This document shows positions 43,803 to 50,937 of a stretch of 64,000 bases of DNA, one piece after another; the first letter of the stretch is position 1, and every line of letters begins with the position of its first letter. The notes under the pieces were generated by a model that saw nothing but the letters and a program-made list of their open reading frames with translations, was not told the DNA's origin and ran no database searches. The position numbers were made by a program, and so were the translations under genes. The DNA is from Paraburkholderia edwinii (GTDB lineage: Bacteria; Pseudomonadota; Gammaproteobacteria; Burkholderiales; Burkholderiaceae): the NCBI RefSeq assembly GCF_019428685.1, contig NZ_CP080095.1, forward strand, positions 4,340,001-4,404,000, written 5' to 3'.

Positions 43803-44834
43803 ATGGCTTTTAATGTAACGATCCGGCAAAGCGGCCGGCAGTTTCAGGTGGAACCGGATGAACCGGTACTGACCGCCGCGCTGCGCCAGGGCATCGGCCT
43901 GCCGTACGGCTGCAAGAACGGCGCGTGTGGCTCATGCAAGGGTGCGGTTCTCTCCGGTCAGGTCGAACAGCGCCCGCATTCTTCGTCAGCGCTGTCCAAC
44001 GATGAAAAAACCCGCGGCATGGCGCTCTTCTGCTGCGCGACGGCCACCTCGGATCTCGAGATCGACGTGCGCGAAATCAGCGGCGTCGGTGACATGCAGG
44101 TCAAGAAGCTGCCGTGCCGCATCAACTCGATCGAGCGCAAGGCCGACGACGTCGTCGTGCTGAAACTGCAGTTGCCCGCCAACGAGCGGCTGCAATATCT
44201 GGCCGGCCAGTACCTCGAATTCATTCTGAAAGACGGCAAGCGCCGCAGCTATTCGATGGCCACGCCGCCGCACAGCGAAGGACCGGTCGAGCTGCATATC
44301 CGGCATATGCCGGGCGGCACGTTCACCGATCACGTCTTCAGCGCGATGAAGGAACGCGACATCCTGCGCTTCGAAGCGCCGCTCGGCACCTTCTTCCTGC
44401 GCGAGGATTCGGACAAGCCGATCGTCCTGCTCGCGTCGGGAACGGGCTTCGCGCCGATCAAGGCCATCATCGAGCATGCGGTGTTCAAGAATCTGCAGCG
44501 GCCGATGACGCTCTACTGGGGTGCGCGCCGCAAGAAAGACATCTACATGCTCGAGCTCGCCGAGCAATGGGCGAAGGACATTCCGAATTTCAAGTTCGTG
44601 CCGGTGCTGTCCGAGCCGGACGCAGGCGACGCGTGGACCGGCCGCACCGGCTTCGTTCATCGTGCGGTCATCGAAGATCTGCCAGACTTGTCCGGCTATC
44701 AGGTGTACGCCTGCGGCGCACCGGTGATGGTCGAATCGGCGCAGCGCGATTTCACGCAGCACCACAGCCTGCCCGAAGAGGAGTTCTACGCGGATTCGTT
44801 CACGAGCGCGGCCGATCTCGCTCACCCGGTCTGA
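43803..44834 (+). CDS. 2Fe-2S ferredoxin:NAD(P)H reductase, CDP-6-deoxyglucoseen-reductase (AscD/RfbI)-like
   Basis: The 343-residue protein has an N-terminal plant-type [2Fe-2S] domain (Cys37, Cys42 and Cys45 in GCKNGACGSCKG, and Cys77 in LFCCAT), then an FAD domain (RSYSMATPP) and an NAD domain (VLLASGTGFAPIKAII, YACGAPVMVESAQRDF). This is the electron-transfer component type found in oxygenases and in dideoxysugar synthesis. No partner oxygenase or sugar gene is beside it, so the biological partner is unknown. Betaproteobacteria carry this gene broadly. Confidence 0.88.
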   Translation: MAFNVTIRQSGRQFQVEPDEPVLTAALRQGIGLPYGCKNGACGSCKGAVLSGQVEQRPHSSSALSNDEKTRGMALFCCATATSDLEIDVREISGVGDMQVKKLPCRINSIERKADDVVVLKLQLPANERLQYLAGQYLEFILKDGKRRSYSMATPPHSEGPVELHIRHMPGGTFTDHVFSAMKERDILRFEAPLGTFFLREDSDKPIVLLASGTGFAPIKAIIEHAVFKNLQRPMTLYWGARRKKDIYMLELAEQWAKDIPNFKFVPVLSEPDAGDAWTGRTGFVHRAVIEDLPDLSGYQVYACGAPVMVESAQRDFTQHHSLPEEEFYADSFTSAADLAHPV

Positions 44835-44873
44835 CCGGCTGTCTTGCAGAATGAAGGCCGGCGCAGCACCATT

Positions 44874-44899
44874 CCAGAAATTTGTGCACAAATTTCTGG
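44874..44899. promoter_or_regulatory. Perfect 26-bp palindrome upstream of the argD promoter
   Basis: The two 13-base arms (CCAGAAATTTGTG and its complement) meet at GTGCAC. The palindrome abuts the TTTACA -35 element and is nested in an outer 10-bp inverted repeat, AAGGCCGGCG at 44854-44863 with CGCCGGCCTT at 44910-44919. It could be an operator, or a strong hairpin ending the preceding reductase transcript. No T tract follows, so I favour an operator. It does not match the ArgR box. Confidence 0.7.
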
Positions 44900-44929
44900 T
44901 TTACAGCGCCGCCGGCCTTGTCGTATTCT
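44900..44929 (+). promoter_or_regulatory. Promoter of the argD leader transcript
   Basis: TTTACA (five of six consensus bases) and TATTCT are separated by 18 bp. The predicted start is at about 44936-44937, that is, at the A of the leader-peptide ATG, so the leader mRNA would be leaderless. Confidence 0.6.
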
Positions 44930-44936
44930 TGCGCGC

Positions 44937-44987
44937 ATGAACCGCATCCAGTCCGAACTCCGACGTCGCCGCTCACCGCTCCCTTAG
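44937..44987 (+). CDS. Arginine-codon leader peptide of argD, 16 residues
   Basis: The reading frame encodes MNRIQSELRRRRSPLP followed by TAG. Codons 9-12 (44961-44972) are four consecutive Arg codons (CGA CGT CGC CGC), and a fifth Arg is codon 3. There is no Shine-Dalgarno, but the frame begins at the predicted transcription start. A hairpin CGCTCC/GGGGCG spans its stop. The antiterminator arm starts six nt after the stop. It should sense charged tRNA-Arg through ribosome stalling. The gene is too short for ordinary ORF finding; it is inferred from arrangement. Confidence 0.7.
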   Translation: MNRIQSELRRRRSPLP

Positions 44988-44992
44988 GGGCG

Positions 44993-45078
44993 CGTGGCTT
45001 CGTTATGAATTCGCGTCGGTGCTTCACACATCACACGCGATTCGGATCATGAAAGCCACGGCCTGCCGTGGCTTTTTT
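44993..45078 (+). promoter_or_regulatory. Transcription attenuator (antiterminator/terminator) of argD
   Basis: Arm 2 (CGTGGCTT, 44993-45000) is complementary to arm 3 (AAGCCACG, 45053-45060). Between them GAAT/ATTC and CGCGT/ACGCG form a 9-bp stem that brings these arms together. Arm 3 alternatively pairs with arm 4 (CCGTGGCTT, 45066-45074), giving the terminator. If the ribosome finishes the peptide it covers arm 2, so the terminator forms; if it stalls at Arg codons, arm 2 is free and the antiterminator forms. Confidence 0.7.
45052..45078 (+). terminator. Rho-independent terminator in the argD leader
   Basis: Stem AAGCCACGG/CCGTGGCTT, loop CCTG and six T at 45073-45078. It lies about 105 nt before the argD ATG and downstream of a promoter, so it acts as a regulated terminator rather than the end of a gene. 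Confidence 0.9.
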
Positions 45079-45117
45079 GTTTGTTCGGTGGCTTTTTGTC
45101 TGGTCGGTAGCTTTCTG
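45067..45117 (+). repeat. Imperfect 20-bp repeat of the terminator 3' arm
   Basis: GTGGCTTTTTTG (45068), GTGGCTTTTTG (45088) and GTAGCTTTCTG (45107) recur at about 20-bp intervals. Two of these could pair with the same arm 3 sequence, offering alternative terminators. Confidence 0.65.
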
Positions 45118-45182
45118 TTTGCGCCTCGTTTTCCTTACCGTCTCTTCCGTTCTTCTTTTCCTGCTGCCTGGAGCCTGTCGCC

Positions 45183-46367
45183 ATGAATTTCAATGAGTAC
45201 CCGATCGAGTCGCTGATGTACATCACGAACCGGCCCGAAATCGTCTTTACGCATGGCAAGGGTTCTTGGCTCTACGACAACACGGGCAAGCGCTACCTCG
45301 ATTTCATTCAGGGCTGGGCCGTCAATAGCCTCGGGCACTGCAACGACGGCATGATCGAAGCGCTCGACAAGCAGGCGCGCCTCCTGATCAACCCGTCGCC
45401 CGCGTTCCACAACGAACCGATGGCGCAGCTCGCGGGCCTGCTCACGCAGCACAGCTGCTTCGACAAGGTGTTCTTCGCCAACAGCGGCGCCGAAGCGAAC
45501 GAAGGCGCGATCAAGCTCGCGCGCAAGTGGGGCAAGAAACACAAGAACGGCGCGTACGAGATCATCACGTTCGACCACAGCTTTCACGGCCGCACGCTCG
45601 CGACGATGTCCGCCAGCGGCAAGGCCGGCTGGGACACGATCTACGCGCCGCAGGTGCCGGGCTTTCCGAAAGCCGATCTGAACGATATCGCCTCGGTCGA
45701 GAAGCTCATCAACGAGAAGACCGTCGGCGTGATGCTCGAGCCGATCCAGGGCGAAGGCGGCGTGATTCCGGCCACGCGCGAGTTCATGCAGCAACTGCGC
45801 GCGCTGACGAAAAAGCACAACATCCTGCTGATCGTCGATGAAGTGCAAAGCGGCTGCGGCCGCGCGGGCACCCTCTTCGCCTATGAACTGTCGGGCATCG
45901 AGCCCGATGTGATGACGCTCGGCAAGGGCATCGGCGGCGGCGTACCGCTCGCCGCGCTGCTCACGAAAAGCGAATTCGAAGTGTTCGAAGCCGGCGATCA
46001 GGGCGGCACGTACAACGGCAATCCGCTGATGACCGCGGTCGGCTATTCGGTCATCTCGCAGCTGACCGCGCCGGGCTTCCTCGAAGGCGTGCGCGCGCGC
46101 GGCGAATATCTGCGCGCGCAACTGCTCGATCTTTCGAAGGAACGCGGCTTCGAGGGCGAACGCGGCGATGGCTTGCTGCGCGCACTGCTGCTCGGCAAGG
46201 ACATCGGCACGCAGATCGTCGAGAAGGCGCGCGTGATGCAGCCGGACGGTCTGCTGCTGAACGCGGCGCGGCCGAACCTGCTGCGCTTCATGCCGGCGCT
46301 GAACATCACGAACGACGAAATCGACCAGATGATGAAGATGCTGCGCACCGTACTCGATTCGCTTTGA
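45183..46367 (+). CDS. argD: Acetylornithine aminotransferase
   Basis: The 394-residue class III aminotransferase has the PLP lysine at Lys248 (TLGKGIGGGVPLAALL), the PLP-phosphate motif FFANSGAEANEGAIKLARKWG and the aspartate in LLIVDEVQSGCGRAG. Sequence throughout is of the ArgD/GABA-transaminase group, and the start MNFNEYPIESLMYITNRPE fits betaproteobacterial ArgD as I know it. It transfers the amino group of N-acetylornithine to 2-oxoglutarate in arginine synthesis. The arginine-rich leader peptide in front supports an arginine-biosynthetic role. The next gene is a GNAT acetyltransferase, 23 nt on. Confidence 0.88.
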   Translation: MNFNEYPIESLMYITNRPEIVFTHGKGSWLYDNTGKRYLDFIQGWAVNSLGHCNDGMIEALDKQARLLINPSPAFHNEPMAQLAGLLTQHSCFDKVFFANSGAEANEGAIKLARKWGKKHKNGAYEIITFDHSFHGRTLATMSASGKAGWDTIYAPQVPGFPKADLNDIASVEKLINEKTVGVMLEPIQGEGGVIPATREFMQQLRALTKKHNILLIVDEVQSGCGRAGTLFAYELSGIEPDVMTLGKGIGGGVPLAALLTKSEFEVFEAGDQGGTYNGNPLMTAVGYSVISQLTAPGFLEGVRARGEYLRAQLLDLSKERGFEGERGDGLLRALLLGKDIGTQIVEKARVMQPDGLLLNAARPNLLRFMPALNITNDEIDQMMKMLRTVLDSL

Positions 46368-46390
46368 TCACCTGAAGACTGAGTGTGCCT

Positions 46391-46912
46391 ATGAACACAA
46401 CTGCGAACACAACTGCGCCGATGAGCCCGAACGGAATCTCGATCCGCTGTTTCGCCGAAAGCGACACTGATCAGGTGATCGCATTGTGGCGCGACGCGTT
46501 CCCCGAATACCGCGATCCGACTCGACCGCAGCGCAACCCGCAGCTGTCGATCGCGAACAAGCTCACGACGCAGCCGGAGCTGTTCTTCGTCGCGTTAGAT
46601 GGCGAGCGCGTGGTCGGCACGGTGATGGCCGGCTACGACGGGCATCGCGGGTGGATGTACTCGCTCGCGGTCGAAACGGCACAGCGTCGGCGCGGCATCG
46701 GCACACAACTCGTGCGGCACGCGGAAGCGGCGCTCGCAGCGCGCGGCTGCCCGAAGGTGAATCTGCAGGTGTTGAGCGCGAAGGGCGAGATCCGCGCGTT
46801 CTACGAGCGGCTCGGATACAAGATGGATGAAGTGGTCAGTCTCGGCAAGCGGCTCGGCGAGCTCGCCGATAGTGTCACGGTGGGCGGCGTCAATTCGCCG
46901 CTACCGGCCTGA
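46391..46912 (+). CDS. GNAT-family N-acetyltransferase (YpeA-like)
   Basis: This is a single-domain GNAT enzyme (173 residues from ATG 46391). SIRCFAESDTDQVIALWRDAFPEY opens the fold, and the acetyl-CoA loop is VETAQRRRGIGTQLVRHAEAAL; the C-terminal part, INLQVL-type strand then AFYERLGYKMDEVVSLGKRL, is also canonical. It resembles YpeA. The acceptor is unknown; an amino group of an arginine-pathway compound is conceivable because it follows argD directly and probably shares its transcript. Confidence 0.85.
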   Translation: MNTTANTTAPMSPNGISIRCFAESDTDQVIALWRDAFPEYRDPTRPQRNPQLSIANKLTTQPELFFVALDGERVVGTVMAGYDGHRGWMYSLAVETAQRRRGIGTQLVRHAEAALAARGCPKVNLQVLSAKGEIRAFYERLGYKMDEVVSLGKRLGELADSVTVGGVNSPLPA

Positions 46913-46962
46913 CATCGCAAGCCAAAGCAAAGCTCCAGGCGCAAATTCGCCGGCGCAAAAAC

Positions 46963-46999
46963 AAAAGGTCCGCGTGCATCGCCTGCACGCGGACCTTTT
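46963..46999. terminator. Bidirectional Rho-independent terminator between the GNAT and livF genes
   Basis: A perfect 16-bp stem, AAAAGGTCCGCGTGCA with its complement, has a five-base loop and T/A tracts on both sides. It serves both converging transcripts. Confidence 0.92.
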
Positions 47000-47045
47000 C
47001 TCATCGGCGCCCGGTGTTTAACACCGGGCAAGCAATGTCACTGCC

Positions 47046-47762
47046 TCATTCACCCAGGTAAGCCGCACGCACCTTGGGATCGTCAAGCATCTGCTTCGCG
47101 TCGCCGGACATCGTGACCGTGCCCGAGTCCATCACATAGCCGCGATTCGCAGCCTGCAGCGCCAGGCGCGCATTCTGTTCGACGAGCAGCACGGTCAGGC
47201 CTTCCTTCGAGATCTCACGCACCACCTCGAAGATCTTCTCGACCATGATCGGCGACAGACCCATCGACGGCTCATCGAGCAACAGCAGCTTCGGCTTGCT
47301 GATGATCGCACGCGCCATCGCGAGCATCTGCTGCTCGCCGCCCGACAGCGTGCCGGCCAGCTGCGTCGCGCGCTCCTTCAGACGCGGGAAGAAGCCGAAC
47401 ATGCGGTCGACGTCCTTCTTGATGCCGTCGTTGTCGTTGCGCAGATACGCGCCCATCTGCATGTTCTCGAGAATCGACATGCGCGCGAAGATGCCGCGGC
47501 CTTCCGGCACCATCGCGAGGCCGCGCTTGAGCAACTCGTGCGCCGGCAGGCCCTTGATCGACTGGCCCATGTACTCGATATCGCCGGCCGAATACGGCTT
47601 GAGGCCGGTGATCGCTTTCATCGTCGTGGTCTTGCCTGCGCCGTTCGCGCCGATCAGCGTGACGAGCTCGCCCTGCGCGACTTCCATGTCGACACCCTTG
47701 ACCGCCTGGATGCCGCCGTAGTTGACCTGCAGGCCCTTGATTTTCAGCATTGCCGTAGCCAT
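47046..47762 (-). CDS. livF: Branched-chain amino-acid ABC transporter, ATP-binding protein LivF
   Basis: The 238-residue ATPase has Walker A GANGAGKTT, Q-loop region, signature LSGGEQQMLAMARAI and Walker B LLLLDEPSMGLSP; the GRGIF turn and NARLALQAANRGYVMDSG are LivF features. ATG 47762 overlaps the livG stop by one base (TGATG), so translation is coupled. It is the last gene of the operon, ahead of the terminator at 46963. Confidence 0.95.
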   Translation of the reverse strand: MATAMLKIKGLQVNYGGIQAVKGVDMEVAQGELVTLIGANGAGKTTTMKAITGLKPYSAGDIEYMGQSIKGLPAHELLKRGLAMVPEGRGIFARMSILENMQMGAYLRNDNDGIKKDVDRMFGFFPRLKERATQLAGTLSGGEQQMLAMARAIISKPKLLLLDEPSMGLSPIMVEKIFEVVREISKEGLTVLLVEQNARLALQAANRGYVMDSGTVTMSGDAKQMLDDPKVRAAYLGE

Positions 47763-48538
47763 CAGTGGACCCCCGCGCCGAGATATGCCTCGATCACCTT
47801 CGGGTCCTTCTGCACGTCTTGCGGCAGACCCTCGGCGATCACCTTGCCGTAGTCGAGCACTGTCATGCGGTTGCACAGGCCCATCACCAGTTTCACGTCG
47901 TGCTCGATCAGCAGGATCGTCTTGCCGTCGCCGCGGATCTTGTCGAGCAGCTTCGTCAGTTCGACCTTCTCGGTCGCGTTCATGCCGGCGGCCGGCTCGT
48001 CGAGCGCGAGCAGCTTCGGATCGGTCGCGAGCGCACGGGCAATTTCCAGACGGCGCTGGTGACCGTACGACAGATTGCGCGACGTGTAGTCGGCGTACTG
48101 CAGCACGCCGACGTATTCGAGCAGCTCGAGCGCGCGTTCCTTGATCTCGCGCTCTTCCTTGCGCTCGGCCGGCGTCTGGAACACTGCGCCGAACAGGCCG
48201 TGCTTCGTGCGTACGTGACGGCCGACCATCACGTTCTCGAGCGCGGTCATGCCGCCGAACAGACGGATATTCTGGAACGTGCGCGCAATGCCTGCCTTCG
48301 CCACCTGGTACACCGCGGTCGGCGTGTAGTTCGTGCCGTCGAGCTTGAACTCGCCGGAGTCCGGCGTGTAGAGGCCCGTGATCACGTTGAAGAACGTGGT
48401 CTTGCCGGCGCCGTTCGGACCGATCAGGCCGTAGATCGAACCTTCCTCGATCTGCAGGCCGACGTCGGACAGCGCCTGCAGGCCGCCGAAGCGTTTGTTC
48501 ACGCCCTTCACGGACAGTCGAATGTTTTTATCGCTCAT
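47762..48538 (-). CDS. livG: Branched-chain amino-acid ABC transporter, ATP-binding protein LivG
   Basis: The 258-residue ATPase has Walker A GPNGAGKTTFF, TFQNIRLFGGMTALENVMVGRH (typical LivG helical insertion), the signature LSYGHQRRLEIARAL and Walker B LLALDEPAAGMN. It pairs with LivF to power uptake of Leu, Ile and Val through LivHM. The livM gene ends 15 nt upstream. Confidence 0.95.
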   Translation of the reverse strand: MSDKNIRLSVKGVNKRFGGLQALSDVGLQIEEGSIYGLIGPNGAGKTTFFNVITGLYTPDSGEFKLDGTNYTPTAVYQVAKAGIARTFQNIRLFGGMTALENVMVGRHVRTKHGLFGAVFQTPAERKEEREIKERALELLEYVGVLQYADYTSRNLSYGHQRRLEIARALATDPKLLALDEPAAGMNATEKVELTKLLDKIRGDGKTILLIEHDVKLVMGLCNRMTVLDYGKVIAEGLPQDVQKDPKVIEAYLGAGVH

Positions 48539-48553
48539 ATCGTTCTCCTGCCC

Positions 48554-49723
48554 TTAGGCGCGCACCGGCTTCTTGCCGTTGCGCTTCGCCAGTTTCGCCA
48601 GCTTGTCTTCATGCTTCGGCGAGGGCCACAGGCCTTCCGAGCGGTACAGCATGATCAGCACCATCGCGAGGCCGTACAACAGCTGACGGATCACTTCGGT
48701 ATCGACGATTTCATGGCCGAACAGGAAGTGCTGCAGCGGACCCATCGTCGTACGCAGGAATTCCGGGAACACAGCGAGCAGCACCGCGCCGAGAATCACG
48801 CCCGGAATATGGCCCATGCCGCCCAGCACCACGCAGGCGAGCACGACGACCGATTCCCAGAAGGTGAACGACTCGGGCGACACGAAGCCCTGGAAGCCCG
48901 CGAACATCGCACCCGACAGGCCGCCGAACGATGCGCCCATCGCGAACGCGAGCAACTTCACGTTACGGGTGTTGATGCCCATCGCCTTGGCGGCGATTTC
49001 GTCTTCGCGAATCGCGGCCCACGCACGGCCGATACGCGAGTGCTGCAGACGCGTACAGGTCCAGATCACCAGCAGTGAGCACAGCACGAAGAGGTAGTAA
49101 TACATGTACACCGACGGGAGCGTGAACCCGAAGAGCGTATGCGTTTGTGACAGATTGAAGCCGGCGACGTGCACCGGGTCGATGCCCGTGATCCCCTTCG
49201 GCCCGTTCGTGATGTTGACCGGACGGTCGAGGTTGTTCATGAAGATCCGCACGATTTCACCGAAGCCCAAGGTGACGATCGCGAGGTAGTCGCCGCGCAG
49301 CCGCAGCGTCGGCGAACCGAGCAGCACGCCGAACAGCGCCGCGAGCGCCATCGCGAGCGGCACGATGATCCAGATCGGCGCATGCAGGCCGTTCGGGGCC
49401 AGCGCGGCGATCCACGCGAATTGCGACGTGAGGTGCGGCGAAGTCAGCAATGCCGCGGTGTAGGCGCCGATCGCGTAGAACGCGATGTAGCCCAAGTCCA
49501 GCAGGCCGGCAAAGCCGACCACCACGTTAAGGCCGAGCGCGAGCATCACGTACAGCATTGCGAAGTCGAGCACGCGCACCCAGTAGTTGCCGCCGGCGGC
49601 GCCGATGACGAACGGCGCGGCGATCACGAAGACCGCCGTAACGATGCCGACCACCAGCGTCTTCGTAATGTTCTTCTCGGGGATCAGCGTCGTGGACGGC
49701 TCGATCGGTTGAATTGAGGTCAT
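48554..49723 (-). CDS. livM: Branched-chain amino-acid ABC transporter, permease LivM
   Basis: A 389-residue permease with about ten helices. GLNVVVGFAGLLDLGYIAFYAIGAYTAALL is the conserved LivM core and GDYLAIVTLGFGEIVRIFMNNLDRPVNITNGPKGITGI the signature cytoplasmic segment. A charged tail (KHEDKLAKLAKRNGKK) ends the protein. It lies between livH and livG, with 35 and 15 nt spacing. Confidence 0.95.
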   Translation of the reverse strand: MTSIQPIEPSTTLIPEKNITKTLVVGIVTAVFVIAAPFVIGAAGGNYWVRVLDFAMLYVMLALGLNVVVGFAGLLDLGYIAFYAIGAYTAALLTSPHLTSQFAWIAALAPNGLHAPIWIIVPLAMALAALFGVLLGSPTLRLRGDYLAIVTLGFGEIVRIFMNNLDRPVNITNGPKGITGIDPVHVAGFNLSQTHTLFGFTLPSVYMYYYLFVLCSLLVIWTCTRLQHSRIGRAWAAIREDEIAAKAMGINTRNVKLLAFAMGASFGGLSGAMFAGFQGFVSPESFTFWESVVVLACVVLGGMGHIPGVILGAVLLAVFPEFLRTTMGPLQHFLFGHEIVDTEVIRQLLYGLAMVLIMLYRSEGLWPSPKHEDKLAKLAKRNGKKPVRA

Positions 49724-49758
49724 GGTTATCTACTCCTGTTGGCCCATATCGCCCGAGG

Positions 49759-50709
49759 TCAGGCACGATCCGCGACACGTTCGCCGAGCAGGCCCGACGG
49801 ACGGAACACCAGCACGACGATCAGCACGATGAACGCGAACACGTCCTGGTAGTTACTGCCGAAGACGCCGCCGGTCAGGTTGCCGATGTAGCCGGCGCCC
49901 AGCTGTTCGATCAGGCCGAGCAGCACACCGCCGACCATCGCGCCGCCGAGGTTGCCGATCCCGCCCAGCACCGCCGCGGTAAACGCCTTCAGGCCAGGAA
50001 TGAAGCCCATATAGAAGTGCACGTTGCCGTATTCGGAGGCGATCATCACACCGGCCAGCGCGGCAAGCGCGGAGCCGATCATGAAGGTCGCGGAAATCAC
50101 GAAGTTCGGATTCACGCCCATCAGCGACGCGTTCGCCGGGTTCTCGGCGATCGCGCGCATCGCGCGGCCGAGCTTGGTCTTGTGCACGAGCAGCAGCAGG
50201 CCCGCCATCACGAGGAAGGCCACGACGATGATGACGATTTCGGTCATCGAGATCACGGCGCCGGGATTCGTATCGGTCGCCTTGATCACGTTGATCGGGT
50301 CGGTCGGCAACAGCTGCGGAAACGCGAGCGGATTGCGGCCCCAGATGATCATCGCGATCGTCTGCAGCAGGATCGACACGCCAATCGCAGTGATCAGCGG
50401 TGCGAGGCGCGGCGCGCGGCGCAGCGGCCGGTAAGCGACGCGCTCGATCGTGTAGCCGACCACCGCGCACACGCAGGCGGCGATGATCAGCGCAATACAG
50501 AGTGTCGGCACGCCGCCGAGACCCGGAAAGTGATTCTGTAACACGCCGATCGCCGACAAAGCGACCATTGCGCCGATCATCAATACGTCGCCGTGCGCGA
50601 AGTTGATGATGCCCAGAATGCCGTACACCATCGTATAGCCCAGTGCGATGATGGCGTAAACGCTACCAAGCACCAGTCCATTGATGATCTGCTGGATGAA
50701 AATATCCAT
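49759..50709 (-). CDS. livH: Branched-chain amino-acid ABC transporter, permease LivH
   Basis: A 316-residue permease: IQQIINGLVLGSVYAIIALGYTMVYGILGIINFAHGDVLMIGA is the family start, and GLKAFTAAVLGGIGNLGGAMVGGVLLGLIEQLGAGYIG the coupling region for the ATPases. Nine or so helices. It is read from the upstream binding-protein transcript through a partial terminator, and possibly from its own promoter. Confidence 0.95.
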   Translation of the reverse strand: MDIFIQQIINGLVLGSVYAIIALGYTMVYGILGIINFAHGDVLMIGAMVALSAIGVLQNHFPGLGGVPTLCIALIIAACVCAVVGYTIERVAYRPLRRAPRLAPLITAIGVSILLQTIAMIIWGRNPLAFPQLLPTDPINVIKATDTNPGAVISMTEIVIIVVAFLVMAGLLLLVHKTKLGRAMRAIAENPANASLMGVNPNFVISATFMIGSALAALAGVMIASEYGNVHFYMGFIPGLKAFTAAVLGGIGNLGGAMVGGVLLGLIEQLGAGYIGNLTGGVFGSNYQDVFAFIVLIVVLVFRPSGLLGERVADRA

Positions 50710-50887
50710 TTAATGCTCCTTGGCCCGTGCGACTGGATTCGCGCTCCATGACCCGGCCGGGTTGGCGGTCATGCCAGACGGAATCGCAAACGGCACTACG
50801 GTACTGATATAAAAGACCGGTAAGGGTTATTCGTATCGAACCTGCGCGCGGCTGGGTCTCAACCACGCCCACGTTCGATGCGGATGC

Positions 50888-50918
50888 AAAAACGGCACCG
50901 ATGGATGGTTCGGTGCCG
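50888..50918 (-). terminator. Hairpin terminator between the liv binding-protein gene and livH
   Basis: CGGCACCG/CGGTGCCG with a ten-base loop and five T on the minus strand, 20 nt past the binding-protein stop. Partial read-through would give more binding protein than permease. Confidence 0.8.
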
Positions 50919-50937
50919 CCACGCTTTATTCCCGTCA

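Noticed and set aside
45049..45186. A 45-residue hydrophobic frame (MKATACRGFFVCSVAFCLVG...) ending in ATGA overlap with argD
   Set aside because: It starts inside the terminator stem, has no ribosome site and encodes through the T tract; the hydrophobicity follows from T-rich repeats. Worth remembering if ribosome profiling shows translation.
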